A stretch of 64,000 bases of DNA from Cryoendolithus antarcticus (Eukaryota; Ascomycota; Dothideomycetes; Cladosporiales; Cladosporiaceae), in assembly GCA_002077065.1 (NCBI GenBank), contig NAJO01000056.1, positions 62,001 through 126,000 on the forward strand. Reading direction: 5' to 3'. Below are positions 23,326 to 35,300 of the stretch, in pieces (positions within the stretch are counted from its first letter, which is position 1; every line of letters begins with the position of its first letter). The notes below the pieces were generated by a model. The model was not told the origin of the DNA and did no database searches. It saw nothing but the letters and a program-made list of their open reading frames with translations. The translations under genes were made by a program, and so were the position numbers.

Positions 23326-25065
23326 TCACTCAAACTCTGCAGCATCCATATTTCCCACAAACAGCCAAAACCACTTCACAGCATTCACATGGTTCGTCAC
23401 ACTCACTTTCTCATCCACCGTATGAATATTGCCAAGCCCATTATCAAGCTTAGCATCATACCCTGGCCCAAAGCGGAAGATGTGTTTCGTCAGTGCCCAA
23501 TAGTATCTCGTATCCGTGTTCCCAGTCATGATGCCAGGCGCAACAATCGTGTCCTCGCCATATAGAGCCCGCGTAGTGGCTGCGAGAATGGAGTACGGAG
23601 ATGTGATGTTCGTCAGCGTCGGCGAGATAGGCGCAACAGGCAACGTAGTCTTGGACGCGCGAAGGGTGATGGAATTAGGGATCTCCTTCGCGGGCGTGAA
23701 GGCTTGCAGCGTAAGGTTGTGCTTCTTCGCGATTTTCTCCGCGATCTTGGAGATCTTGAACCAGGCTTCCTGTGGCGTGGAGCCGACGTTGATGCGGTGG
23801 TTGATGGTTATCTCTGTCCGTTCGGGGAGTGCGTTGGTCTTCACGCCACCGGTTATGACGTCCACGGCTTGGGAGGTTTGCATGAGGTATTTTGTTCCTG
23901 GCCCGGCTTTGGCGGCTTCGAGGGCTAGGGCATCTTTGTGCTTTGTCTGCATCGCTGGGCAGACTGGAGCGGAAACGTGGGTAGCGAGGAGCTGGGAGAG
24001 CTTCTTGGGGAAGTTCGGGGCGTGCTCGGTACCGCAGTACAGTTGGCCTAGGTAGGGATTGTTGTCCGCCAAGAAGGTAGGATATTGCTCTGCTTCCACG
24101 GCTTGAATAATCTCAGCTGCCACACCGATACTGGTGTGGTCTGAGGGGATACTAGAATGGCCGCCAGGCATGCGGACTATGACGCTCACGTCAGTGTAGC
24201 CCTTCTCGCCCACGCCGGGCTTGGCGAAGGTGGCTCCCCAGGCTTTCTCGAAGGTCGCTCCCTCGTCTACGATGGCGGCGATGCCGTTGTCGCCGTAGCG
24301 TTCGTGGAGGAACGGGGCGATTGAGCCAGCTCCTTCACGGCCGGAGATCTCCTCGTCGAAACCGAAGGGGAGGACCAGTGTCCGTTTGGGCGTGAAGTCA
24401 GCAGCTATGAGCGTCTCGACTGTCTCCATGATAGCGATAAGCTGGTTCTTGCAGTCGCTCGCGCCACGGCCCCAGATGTATTTCCCATCGTAGAAGCCGG
24501 CAAATGGAGGGTGAGTCCAGGCTGAGACCGTGGCATCCGGTACTGGTACGACGTCCTGGTGGGCCATGAGAATCGTGGGGCTGAGTGAGCTGTTCGAGCC
24601 AGCCCAGGTGTAGATCAAGCCATGTGTGTTGACTTTCTCGAGTTTCAGGTGCGAGTGAAGTAGAGGGAAGGTGGCGGCGAGATAGTTTGCGAATGGGTAC
24701 ATTGCCTCCCATCTTTTGTCCTCGCCGATGGGTCCTAGGTCATCAAACGACTCTGTGCGTACTTGAACGGCACCTGAGAGGCGCAGGATGCTGGCTTTCC
24801 GGAATGCCTCACTGGAAAGGCTATCGTAGGCGGCGAGGAGCTTTGGGGTGCTCGCTGGGACGAGGGGCGCTGGCTGAGCACATTGTGGGACAGCGTGATG
24901 CTTGCCATGGTGGCCTGAGTGCTTCACATTGGGCAGAAGGCCAGACGGGGAGAAGTAGTAGGCCGTTGCAGCTAGAAACAGCAGCACTGGGGCGAATGTT
25001 CGCTTCGACCTGCGAGGTGCTGTTGGAGGCTGAGGGAGCTCTTGGGTTGGTAGTGTCTTCTCCAT
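23326..25065 (-). CDS. CPS1: M20 family vacuolar carboxypeptidase (Gly-X carboxypeptidase, CPS1 type)
   Basis: A single exon of 579 residues. An N-terminal cytosolic segment is followed by one membrane anchor ('TFAPVLLFLAATAYYF', residues about 24-39), as in yeast carboxypeptidase S, which is delivered to the vacuole lumen. Zinc-site motifs of M20 peptidases are in order: 'MAHQDVVPVP' (His and catalytic Asp), 'WGRGASDCKNQ' (bridging Asp), 'GFDEEISG' (catalytic and metal-binding Glu) and 'HHxx'-type C-terminal metal sites ('TGNTDTRYYW'). The dimerisation lid region lies near residues 280-420. It releases C-terminal amino acids from small peptides for nitrogen recycling. Divergent from VPS53. 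Confidence 0.9.
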   Translation of the reverse strand: MEKTLPTQELPQPPTAPRRSKRTFAPVLLFLAATAYYFSPSGLLPNVKHSGHHGKHHAVPQCAQPAPLVPASTPKLLAAYDSLSSEAFRKASILRLSGAVQVRTESFDDLGPIGEDKRWEAMYPFANYLAATFPLLHSHLKLEKVNTHGLIYTWAGSNSSLSPTILMAHQDVVPVPDATVSAWTHPPFAGFYDGKYIWGRGASDCKNQLIAIMETVETLIAADFTPKRTLVLPFGFDEEISGREGAGSIAPFLHERYGDNGIAAIVDEGATFEKAWGATFAKPGVGEKGYTDVSVIVRMPGGHSSIPSDHTSIGVAAEIIQAVEAEQYPTFLADNNPYLGQLYCGTEHAPNFPKKLSQLLATHVSAPVCPAMQTKHKDALALEAAKAGPGTKYLMQTSQAVDVITGGVKTNALPERTEITINHRINVGSTPQEAWFKISKIAEKIAKKHNLTLQAFTPAKEIPNSITLRASKTTLPVAPISPTLTNITSPYSILAATTRALYGEDTIVAPGIMTGNTDTRYYWALTKHIFRFGPGYDAKLDNGLGNIHTVDEKVSVTNHVNAVKWFWLFVGNMDAAEFE

Positions 25066-25409
25066 CTTGATGTGGTGAAGCTTGATGTTGGAGAAGAGGA
25101 GAGATAGTACTTACAGATTCAAGAAGCTACATGATGGGATTCGTGATATGATCGCCATCGACCTCCACTTTGCCTGCCTCACCTTCTGCATTCACGATAG
25201 TGAGCTGTCTCAAACGCCGCATCACGGGCGGAGTTCGGAGTCCGATATGGTCCAGTAAATATCAAGGTGTCTTGAACTCGATATGTCATGAAGACGTGCA
25301 TTCGTGTCGCATAACTGAGAGCTGAACGACGCAGCCGAAGGTGGGAGTGACCGGGCGCTGCGGAAGGGTCGTAGAGCGGCGGATGTCTCGATGAGAACGC
25401 GACAATATC
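25066..25409. promoter_or_regulatory. Divergent promoter region, CPS1 / VPS53
   Basis: 344 bases between divergent start codons; nothing specific is recognised. Confidence 0.4.
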
Positions 25410-28019
25410 ATGAACGGGTCTGCGATGGCTGAGTCCCTCGACGCGGGTATGAACATATTTCCTGGCCGTAAACCGTAAACATACTGAATAGACTGCGCAG
25501 TCGACTATGACCCAATCGATCATCTCAATGCTCTCTTCTCGCATCCCTCCACCCTGTCCAAAGCAGCCACGATCTCAGATTCATTGCGGACCTACGAACA
25601 TGATCTCGACTCAGACATCTCCTCCCTGGTCGCCATCCAAACGTCGCCCGAGAACGATGCGGTCGAGCGCATCCAGCAGGCGAAAGTCGAGCTGGCAGGG
25701 CTCTTCGCTAGAATCGAAGGTGTCCGGGTCAGAGCACTTGAGACGGAGAGGACGATCACAGAGATGACAGCGGATATCAAGCGGCTGGACAGCACGAAGA
25801 AGAACCTCACGCTGTCCATGACCGCTCTGAAGAGGCTGCAGATGCTCACGACTGCGCATGAGCAGCTGGTAGGCTTGAGCAAGAGCAGGCAGTATAGAGA
25901 GTGCGCCCACCTGCTGCAGGCTGTCATCCAGCTCATGGCGCACTTCAAGAGCTATAGAAGTATAGACCAGATCGCTGCACTATCCAAGAACGTCGCAGAC
26001 TTGCAGCGCGAGTTGTTGGAGCAAGTCTGTGAGGACTTTGAGATCGCGTTCGCGAAGGGCGAGCTACAACAGAAGCGGCCAATGCTGGCTGAAGCGTGTA
26101 TGGTGATCGATGCGTTGGGCGAACATGCAAGATCGCGGCTGATCACTTGGTACTGCAACACGCAGCTTCGAGAGTATAGGCAAGTCTTTCGCGGCAACGA
26201 TGAAGCTGGATCACTGGACAACATCTCAAGACGATACAGTTGGTTCAACCGCATGCTCAAGACATATGATGCGGAGCACGCAGCATTGTTTCCGCCGTAC
26301 TGGAAAGTTAACGAGATGCTCGCGAATGCCTACTGCGAGGGTACGCGCGAAGACTACAAGGGCATCTTGCAGCGTTCGATGCGAAGAAGCGATGGCCAGC
26401 CACCGGACGTCAATCTGCTATTGTCTTGCTTGCAGGAGACCCTCGACTTCGAGCACAGCCTAGAGCGGAGATTCTCTGCGGGCAACAGCCGATCATCGAT
26501 GGACACTGTCACCTCAGGTGGCGATGAGAAGCGATTAGGCTTCAGCCAGGCGATCTCGGAAGCCTTCGAGCCCTACCTCAGCATCTGGGTGGAGTCTCAA
26601 GATCGTCAGCTATCATCGCTTATGCCGAAGTATAGACAGCAACCGATACGCAATGCAGAAGAGGACTTCCACAGTCAGCTGGTGATCCCGTCGTCGACAG
26701 AGCTCTTCCACCACTACAGAATAACGCTTGCTCAGTGCGCCAAGCTATCGACAGGCAACAAGCTCTTGGAGCTGTCAAAGACGTTCACCAAGTATCTCGA
26801 CACCTATGCGCAGCAGGTACTGTTCTACTTCCTCTCGGAGAAGTCTGGCGCGCAAGGTCCATCAGTAGAAGACACCATCATTGTACTCAACACAGCCGAC
26901 TACTGTTTCACGACCACCAACCAGCTAGAGGAGAAGATCAAAGCTCGCATCGACGATGATCTGCGAGACCAAGTCGACCTGCAGACTTCTGCTGATGCGT
27001 TCATGGGCGTCGCCTCGGCAAGCGTCAGAGCGCTCGTACATCGCACTGAAATGGACCTTGAGCCAGCCTGGCGAGAGATGCGCAATGTTCCATGGAGCAA
27101 GATGGACTCGGTCGGTGACCAGAGCGGTTACGTGATGGTAATGCTCCAACGCATGAACGATCGAAGTAAAGAGATCATGCGCCACCTGCACAAGCCACAG
27201 TATGCTCGAGCTTATTGCGACAATCTGGTGGAAGCCATCACCATGTCTTACATCCACGCCATACCAATGTGCCGTGCAGTATCCGAGACTGGCGCCGAGC
27301 AAATGCTACTGGACTCTTACGTGCTGAAGAAGGGCTTCACGTCCCTCGCTACCCTCAATGCAGAGTCAGGCACGCCGGTCAATCAAGCCTTTGCCAAAAG
27401 GGTCACTCAGATCACCGCGAAGCTAGATCCATTGCTCAAGACACTCCAAGTCCGCGCATCACCCCCCGAAGGCCTAGTACAAGCCTATCTCATCCACGTC
27501 CGCGACCGCTCCGAAGGCAACTTCCGCAAGATCCTCGAACTGAAGGGCATCACCAAACGACAGGAGCAAGCACATTTGCTCGAGCTCTTTAGTGTGCACA
27601 AGTCCACGCCTGCTAATGAGACTCTACCTGCTGTGAACCCAGTAATCTCATCACTGAACCTTGCAGCGCCCTCCACAGGTCCAGCGCTCGGTCTAGCCGC
27701 CCTCAAGGACAGCGCGGCTTCACACTCGACGCCTTCACTTCCAGCTCGCTTCGATCCCGCGAACTTCGGCACAGCGCTCATGGACGCTGCACGGCAAGGT
27801 GTAGACCGATTCGGCTCGCCACAGTTCGGCGGAGCGGTGAACGGCGCGACAAGCACGAGCATCGCCAGTCGGACTACCAGCCCACCTCTAGGAGCTGTCG
27901 ACGGCGACGAGAGGGGACAGACTGGTGCGCAGGCCCTCAACGAGAACTTGAAAGGACTAGGCAAGTTCTTCCGCCGTGATGGTAGCGGGTTCGGCGGCTT
28001 TGGCAGACGGGAAGGGTAG
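25410..28019 (+). CDS. VPS53: GARP complex subunit VPS53
   Basis: Tethers endosome-derived vesicles at the trans-Golgi network together with VPS51, VPS52 and VPS54. Exon 1, 25410-25446, encodes 'MNGSAMAESLDA'. An intron (GTATGA...CAG, 25447-25500) joins it to exon 2, 25501-28019, giving 851 residues. The join was chosen because it fuses a short ATG-led exon in phase to 'VDYDPIDHLNALFSHPSTLS', the conserved VPS53 N-terminus, which has a stop just upstream in its own frame. Long helical, coiled-coil-prone segments follow ('ERIQQAKVELAGLFARIE'), then the CATCHR-type rod. The final 130 residues are Ser/Ala/Gly-rich and probably disordered. Confidence 0.92.
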
Positions 28020-28323
28020 GTTGGGCACGAGCATGCTGACATGTGCGTGGGAGTGAAGGAGCGGAAGCGGGTAGATGGGTCTGGGTTATTCTTGCGTATT
28101 GTATGCGGGACAATAGAGAGGGAAGTCGCGGGCATAAATGAGATCACGTCGCCTCTGTCTGCTGTGAAAAGTTCTCATTATTGACTTCCACTTCTCGATT
28201 ACTCCGTATATATACTCCACGACACACACAAAGAAACGGACTTCGTCGAGCGCGTCCTCGTTTCTGCCGCCACAGCAGACGACAAGCACTCCTTACTCAC
28301 GATCGCGTTCAATTAACACGGCA
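28020..28323. promoter_or_regulatory. Intergenic stretch before the first PHD-like gene
   Basis: VPS53 3' flank and the promoter of the gene at 28324; nothing else is seen. Confidence 0.4.
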
Positions 28324-28920
28324 ATGGCATCCTCGTCGACGACCTCGCGCAACGCGCAGTACCTCTACGTCAACGTCACGCCCTCCGAAGTCGCCTGTCT
28401 TTGTGGCGACACTACAAAGCCCGCATCTTACCTACGCTGCACCAAATGCAAGAAGTATCAGCACAAAGAGTGCCTCCGGGACTTCGATTTCGGCGTACAT
28501 CCCATCGGAAGCCATGAGCACAACGCTCAGCAGTACGTAGCGGCTCGCTACGGCTGCTTCAAATGCAACCCGCAGCAGCACTTCCGGCTCTCCTTCAACG
28601 TCGCAGCAACAGCTTCCGATCACAAGGAAGCCATTCGCCAACTGCTCGCTCCGCACATGCCGACTGCCTTTTGTTCGTTGAATAATCTCGACCACGTTCC
28701 AGTGGGCTATCAAGTGCAGTGGCAGGTGCGGCTAGCGAATCTGCTGGACAAGGGGATGAATGCTGTGGAAGTGGTGGAGTTGAGGGGGAGGATGGAAAGA
28801 GTGAGCGGCCAGGAGATCGTGCGGTGTTTGGAGAGTGTTATCAGGGAGGGAGGATGGACTGAAGGAGGACTGAGGATGAAAACGGGGGTGCTGGGGGAAA
28901 TTGTGGGAGTTGCGTTGTGA
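28324..28920 (+). CDS. PHD-finger-like protein 1
   Basis: A single exon of 198 residues. A zinc-binding region at residues about 23-80 has 'CLCG', then C-x2-C-x4-H-x2-C ('CTKCKKYQHKEC') and a final C-x2-C ('CFKC'): a C4HC3 arrangement like a PHD finger, although the gap between the second and last metal pairs (about 30 residues) is longer than usual. The remaining 115 residues are mostly helical with no named motif. PHD fingers usually read histone H3 tails, so a chromatin role is the default inference. Two more small genes with the same C-x2-C-x4-H-x2-C core lie at 35.5 and 36.7 kb. Confidence 0.72.
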   Translation: MASSSTTSRNAQYLYVNVTPSEVACLCGDTTKPASYLRCTKCKKYQHKECLRDFDFGVHPIGSHEHNAQQYVAARYGCFKCNPQQHFRLSFNVAATASDHKEAIRQLLAPHMPTAFCSLNNLDHVPVGYQVQWQVRLANLLDKGMNAVEVVELRGRMERVSGQEIVRCLESVIREGGWTEGGLRMKTGVLGEIVGVAL

Positions 28921-30053
28921 GTGAGGGTTGAGAGATGATGAGTTCAGCGGTGATATGCAACCTACTGCTTCTTCGAGTACGTGGAATCTGTCGAAGAGCA
29001 TTGTCGTATCGCGGTCAACGAGTTCCAGACTCGAGATCTGTGCTCTTTTCACACAGCCTCGTTTCTCTCGCTATCACGGTGGAATCTTTGGTATCACAGG
29101 ATTGCCCTTTGTGAGTTATACGCGTGACGTCGGTCTCTATCATCGCGGAGGCGGCGTCCGTGTAGCTGTCAACATGAGAGTGACATCTCACTTGCCGGCA
29201 GATGTTCTACCGGATCATCGCGATGTTTACCCGTCTGTCATCGAGCTGAGACTCCACTCGGAGCCGTCTCGACATGCTACACAGCAGACCTCCACCCTTA
29301 CTCCTGCCGCAATCTGGAGACAGCAAAACTCCGCTTTACCACTCCACAGAATGCTCAATACCCCCCATGCTTTGCCTCTAACTCCAGATGACAGCCAACG
29401 ACCGCTTCTCATTGGCTTTCCAACATCCTTATCTTTCATGTCAAAGGCTGTGTAGCACATTCACCTAAGAACGCCGTTTTCGTTATGTACATGATTCCCC
29501 ATTTTACGTGATGCGACCAGCGAACATCGGGAAATCGAGGGCATTTGCTGTCACTGCTGTGAGGGATTCCGCGTTGTCCGTGATGTACTGGTAGTAATCG
29601 GTGAGCACCATAATGTCAGCTTATAGCCCTCGCACGAGACCTTGCTCGCGTGTGCGCACTTTCTTGCCTTCTTCAAGTCATAGATGAGTATGAGCGTTTT
29701 CTGTCAGTAACATCGAGTCAATCCAATGACACCCAAAACCCACCAACACCTCATTCTCATCTCTGCCCTCTGCGACTCTGCGGATCATAGTTGATTCGCC
29801 CCAAAGCCAGGCACGCTTGTTGCTTCTTGCAGCAACCTGCGATAAGATAACCTGACCCATACAAACTGTCAACTCATATCGGAGCCCTATCACGTCTACT
29901 GATAGCCCTAGCCTCCGTCTGCCACGTTCCGTCTGGACACATCGCTATTGCCGTTCCGGGATCTGACAGCCTCTGGACCTATAACGGACTGCCCAGATAT
30001 CAACGATCTACGTCAGATACAGTCGTGCATAGGCACTACTACTATCCGCCAAC
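28921..30053. other. Intergenic stretch, no supported gene
   Basis: About 1.1 kb. A 175-codon frame ending at 29455 starts at a non-ATG codon and has no recognisable motif; a 71-codon minus-strand frame at 29678-29893 is equally unsupported. The right end should hold the promoter of the regulator at 30054. Confidence 0.4.
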
Positions 30054-32096
30054 ATGGCTGCGGCAATGACTATACAGCCCTTGGCTCCGAGACCTTCGCC
30101 ACGGGCTATTGCTGCCTGGATGCCACCTCATCACCACTCTTTCATGGACGCGAAGCAGAACCGACCCGCTTTGAAACAGCTGCAACAGAGCGCCCAGCCT
30201 AAGCCGCGCAGAGAGCGGCCTTGTGACGGGTGCCGGAGACGGAAGAGCAAGTGTGTCTTGCAGGCTGATCGGCGGTGTGTGCTTTGCGAGTTTCACAAGC
30301 AGGACTGTACTTTTGTCGAGAACGCGCAGCCTAGGAAACGGAAGATCGAGGGTCCTGGTCAAGACGAGAACCCATCCAAGAAGCGGAGCCCGACTACTAC
30401 TCAGACTTCTTCACCAACAAGCTCGCGAGGTGAGCCAGTCTTCACCGTCCCCAGGAAGACCCTGCCGCCACCGAAGAAGGCTGCTCCACTCAAGATCCCT
30501 CACGTCGTAGACGAGACTCTCAGTCTCCAACGCCACCGCCACTGCCGCTATCTAGGCCAAACCACAGCCTTGGACGCCCGGCTCATCGGCCTCGGAAACT
30601 TCAACGCCAAGAACGAGACCGACTCGCAAGTCGGCCTCCTTCGCCAAGTGACCGAAACGGAGTACTTCAGCACGCACGCCGACGCCGAGGTGCCCATCCC
30701 AGACGATGAAGCTAAGGCGCTGGCAGACATCGAGCAGATTGTAGGCGCCAATGGGCCCAAGCTGATTGAGATTTACTTCGAGAATGTGCATCCTAGCTTT
30801 CCGATTATTCAGAAGCAGGCGTTTCTTGATCGGCATCGACATGGCGACCGGCAGTTTAATCCGCCGTTGTTGGCGGCTATGTATCTACTTGCGCTGCAGT
30901 GGTGGGGAAGTGAGAGTGGTCTTGCTGGGCAGGTGAAGCCTGATACTAGTAGGCTGGAGTATATTGCTATTACTAGTCTGACGATGGCTATGCAGCGGCC
31001 CAAGATTTCGGCTGTGCAGGCTGGGCTACTGTTACTGCAACGCGCAAAGTCGAGTACGTGGACTCTTACTGTGCAGCTTGTGGCGCTTGGGCAGGACATC
31101 GGGCTGCATCTGGATTGCTCGGACTGGACGATCCCGCTATGGGAGCGCAAGCTGCGGAAACGACTGGCGTGGGCACTGTACATGCAGGATAAGTGGAGTG
31201 CAGTCATGCATGGTCGACCTTCGCACATCAATGCCTCGGATTGGAACGTACCACCACCACTCCCAGAAGACTTCGACGAGTCGATCCCTCCCTTGCCTCC
31301 AGCGAACGACGAGAACGACCCTCAAGCCATGAAAGGACGCAGCATCTTCATGCAAATGATTAGCCTGACGAACATAATGGCCGAAGTCTGCGATACCTTC
31401 TACTCCCAAACCGCCAAAGCAGACTTCTCCCGCGCCGGCAAGAATACCACGCAACTCGTCCTCAATCGCGCAAAGCCCGTGCAGATCAAGCTGAAAGACT
31501 GGTTCTCGCGCCTCCCACCGGAGTGCAAGATGGAGTCTTCCCTCTCCCCTAACTCCTCGCCACCTGCTGAAGGGCCACCGAAGCTGAGCTCTACGGGCTA
31601 TCTGCATTTGGCGTACTTTGCAACAGAAATCAGCATCCACCGCCGCATCGTGCAGTCACTCTCTCCTACTCCCACGCCGACGCAGGCTACGCCAACAGAT
31701 CCCTACCTTTTGTACATCTGCCGCGCAGCCGCCAAGACTCGCCTCATCTCCGCTCTCGAGTTCGTCAACCGGCTCCGTCCCGAACACTTACAAGCATTCT
31801 GGTACTTCGCCTCCGCCACCAACTTCGCACTGATCGGGACGTTCGGAGCGTTGCTGAGAGTCACGAGTCCCGGTGAGGAGGAGGCGGAGTTCTACCGCAT
31901 GAGGCTTGAGGAGTACCGGTGGACGCTTGGCGTTAGTTGTCAACGGGCGGGATGGGTGAGGGGGGCGGTGGAGATGGTTGAGGCTGTTGAGGGCATGATG
32001 GGGGGGTTAGGGGTCAAGCCGAGGGTGAATGGGTATGTGGGAAATGGGGAGGAGGTCATGCGGTTTGGGGATGGGAGTATGGAGGAGGAGTGGTGA
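30054..32096 (+). CDS. Zn(II)2Cys6 transcription factor, DAL81/TamA-like
   Basis: A single exon of 680 residues. The zinc cluster lies at residues 57-85 ('CDGCRRRKSKC', then 'CVLCEFHKQDC') and is followed by the basic 'QPRKRK'. The middle contains the fungal-specific transcription factor domain: 'LIEIYFENVHPSFPIIQKQ', 'NPPLLAAMYLLALQWWG', 'VQLVALGQDIGLHLDC' and 'WERKLRKRLAWALYMQDKWSAVMHGRPSHI' (cited in parts: 'WERKLRKRLAWALYMQDK', 'GRPSHI'). The block 'LSLQRHRHCRYLGQT' just after the linker and the overall order match the DAL81/UGA35/TamA group, co-activators of nitrogen-source catabolic genes. The target genes here are unknown. The Gly-rich C-terminus is probably disordered. Confidence 0.82.
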   Translation: MAAAMTIQPLAPRPSPRAIAAWMPPHHHSFMDAKQNRPALKQLQQSAQPKPRRERPCDGCRRRKSKCVLQADRRCVLCEFHKQDCTFVENAQPRKRKIEGPGQDENPSKKRSPTTTQTSSPTSSRGEPVFTVPRKTLPPPKKAAPLKIPHVVDETLSLQRHRHCRYLGQTTALDARLIGLGNFNAKNETDSQVGLLRQVTETEYFSTHADAEVPIPDDEAKALADIEQIVGANGPKLIEIYFENVHPSFPIIQKQAFLDRHRHGDRQFNPPLLAAMYLLALQWWGSESGLAGQVKPDTSRLEYIAITSLTMAMQRPKISAVQAGLLLLQRAKSSTWTLTVQLVALGQDIGLHLDCSDWTIPLWERKLRKRLAWALYMQDKWSAVMHGRPSHINASDWNVPPPLPEDFDESIPPLPPANDENDPQAMKGRSIFMQMISLTNIMAEVCDTFYSQTAKADFSRAGKNTTQLVLNRAKPVQIKLKDWFSRLPPECKMESSLSPNSSPPAEGPPKLSSTGYLHLAYFATEISIHRRIVQSLSPTPTPTQATPTDPYLLYICRAAAKTRLISALEFVNRLRPEHLQAFWYFASATNFALIGTFGALLRVTSPGEEEAEFYRMRLEEYRWTLGVSCQRAGWVRGAVEMVEAVEGMMGGLGVKPRVNGYVGNGEEVMRFGDGSMEEEW

Positions 32097-32349
32097 GGTG
32101 AGCGCGCTGAATGTAGCTGCGCTGATGTTATGATTGCACATAGATTGACGAATCGATACAACATGTCATCAAGCGGACATATGCGTCTCGTTGTCGTCTA
32201 CTTGCCGGTATCGAGCTCTGGTGCACATGGTCCGTGCACAATCCGTTGCCATGCCAGAGTGAACTTTACCAACACCCGAACTTCAAGATGAGCACACGCG
32301 AACATATCGCAATGCAATAGTGCAGACAAGGTCGACATACACACACACC

Positions 32350-35300
32350 ATGTCGTCCTCAATTCACGCCGAGCCTCCGCCGCCTATAGTTACGGAGCCA
32401 CTGACGAACATCAACTATGCGACCGGACCGGCACTGGGGAAGGGCGGATTCGCCATCTGCCATCGAGCAGAGCGCTATGAGGGCAGCAAGCCGACGGGAC
32501 AGCTGCTTGCGCTCAAGATCGTCAAGACGAAGATGGAGCCGGCGAAGCTTGCGCAGAAGGTAGGCAGTGCTGTATCAAGGCGAAGGTGAAGGAGACTGAC
32601 AAGCCTCCAGTTCGTCTCGGAACTCCAAATCCACTCCAAACTCGTCCATCCCAACATTGTCGCTTTCTACCGCGCCTTCGCCTTCCATACCAGCATTTAC
32701 GTCGTCCTTGAACTATGTCCCAACGGTTCCCTGGCAGACATGCTCAAGAAGCGCAAGTTCCTCACCCTCCCCGAGATCCGCCGCTTCGTGATCCAAATCT
32801 GCGGCGCAGTAAAGTACCTCCATCACCGCCACATCGTGCACCGAGATCTGAAGACTGGCAACCTCTTCCTCGACAAGGACATGAACGTCAAAGTCGGCGA
32901 CTTCGGGCTCGCAGCACTGTTGGTGACGGAGAAAGAGATGGAGCTCAAGCGCCGGACAACCATGTGCGGTACGCCCAACTATCTCGCACCGGAAATCTTG
33001 GAGAAGGGCAAAGGTCACAACGAGAAAGTCGATCTTTGGTCCATCGGCGTCATCGCCTACACTCTTGCCGTGGGGAAGGCACCCTTCCATGCTAGCACCA
33101 AGGAGGAAATCTACAAGAAGCTCAAGCAGGGCGAGTACAAGTGGCCGGAGCTGAGCGCGACGAACAACGATATTTCGAACGATTTGAGGGTTACTGTTGC
33201 GAGTCTGCTCGTGCCCGAGGATATGCGGCCGAGTCCGGATGAGATTGTTAGTCAGGACTTCTTTAAAATTGCTTATGTGCCGGCGGGGGTCCCTTCGAGC
33301 GCGAGGGAGAAGGCGCCGGTTTGGATGGAGGCTACGGTGCCGAGTAAGAGTGTGAGAGAGCAAGGATATTCCGACTCGTGGTATGAACTCTGCAAGCAAG
33401 CAGGTGTTGGGAGTATACGGGAGGGATCGAAGTTCAAGCTCCCCGGCGGCGCGCGAGTTAGGAGCATCGTGTATGACATCGAGTACGATGCGCAGATGGG
33501 GACCACGCCAACAATGCCGATACCGAAAGACACGGTGTACGTGTCGACTGTCAGCGATATGAGCAAGGATTCGACACCTGAGCCGGAACTTGGTTCGCAG
33601 CCGCCGAGCAGAGGGCTGAAGGAGATTTCACACAATGAGGTGGCTGCACGAAATAGACCGGCAGTAGCTGATCGAAACGCTATGCCGCCGCCTCCACGGC
33701 CAGCACGGGCTGCAGAAGCGGTAGCAAGACCTGCTTCGCGAGCAGCAAGAACTGGCACGATACGGCGGGCGGCGAGGACGATCAGCGAGGAGACTGCCAA
33801 TGCTGAGGAGAAAGTCAAGGTGGCATCGGATCCCGACATGGCCCGACCAGCTTCTCGACAGCGAGGGCAGACTCTGGCAGCTCCCACTGCGCTGCGGGTT
33901 GCAGCGAGCAGCGGACTTACAGCGCGACAGCAGGCAGCCCAGGTAGCTGAGACTGATGCACCACCGGCCAAGCCTGCAAGAACAGCATCGACGAGGACGC
34001 GAGGCGCAGACCCAAGTCTTGCGCGCCGCCCAGGAGCAACATCACGAAGAGTCGACAGACCAGTGTCGCCTCCTGTCGCGCAGCCATTCGCAACTCTGGA
34101 AGAGCTCCGACAAGTCTCGCCTTTCAAAGAGTCTCGCCGACGAGTACCACCAGCTGAAGTCATCGAGATCCTCTCAGACCCTGAGTCAGACGCTCAGCCT
34201 CCTGCTACTCGACACATACAATCAGCGCTTAGCACCAACGCTCTAACCCTCCCCCCTCCACCCCGTATGTCACGCACCGTCCCTCGGCCGCGCAAAGTGA
34301 CACCCGCAGCGATCCCGACGAATCCTAATGCCCTTCCATCTTCGGACCCAGCCTCAGTCCTCACACGCCTGACTCTCTTCCGCGACAACCTGGCCGCCGC
34401 TCTCGCCAACAGCACGACCTCTCCTGCACGCCCAGACCCCGCAGACGCCGATAGTCTGCCCTTCGTGGTGAAATGGGTCGACTACAGCCACAAGCACGGC
34501 GTAGGCTACATGCTTCGCTCCGGCACCGTGGGCTGCGTTTTCAACGCTTCCATTCGCCATGCAGCACCAGTAACGCACGTCTTCTCCCACTGCGGTAGGA
34601 AGTGGTTGGCGAAGGTACGTAAAGACCTTGACAATGCTGAGGAGATACCTCTCGAGATTCTAGAAGACAAGGGTGAGGATGGGCTGGTGAGGAAAATATA
34701 CAAGGGCTTAGGGAGCGTGAAGGAGGGACCGCTTGCTGCTGAGCAGGCGAGACGGAAGACGTTGGGTGTGCTGTGGGCGAAGTTTGGACGGTATATGGGG
34801 CAGAGTCTTGAAGGCGAAGTGGGTGAGGAGGCGGTCAGCAAAGATGGCTCGGCTAAGGAAGCGAACTTCGTGAGGTTTTATCAGCGAGTCGGCACGGTGG
34901 GGATCTGGGTGTTCAATGACGGGTGCATGCAGGTAAGCTACCCTTTTGCCTCGTCACTGTGCGAGCCGCAAATACTGACCACGATATCTAGCTCCACTTC
35001 CCCGACCACACCAAGCTCGTGCTTTCGCCCTCGGCACTACACCTTTCCACCACCCTGCTCTCCCCCGAAGCAGCGACCTACCTTTCCGCGCACTCCACGC
35101 TCCTCCCTCACCATATCTCCGGCCGCGAGACACTCGCCTCAACCACTCAATCTCTCTTGCATGAAGGCGGCCGCATACAGACTCGCACCGTACGGGCGAA
35201 CCAAGTCCGAGAGAAGCTGGAGTTTCTGTCAAGCGTTGTGGCGGAGTGGGTTGAGTGTGGCGGGTTGGGGAGGATGAGAGCTGATCATGGGGCTAGCGAA

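Noticed and set aside
28928..29455. 175-codon plus-strand frame after the first PHD-like gene
   Set aside because: It begins at TTG, shows no conserved block or splice signal and overlaps the likely 3' flank of the preceding gene.
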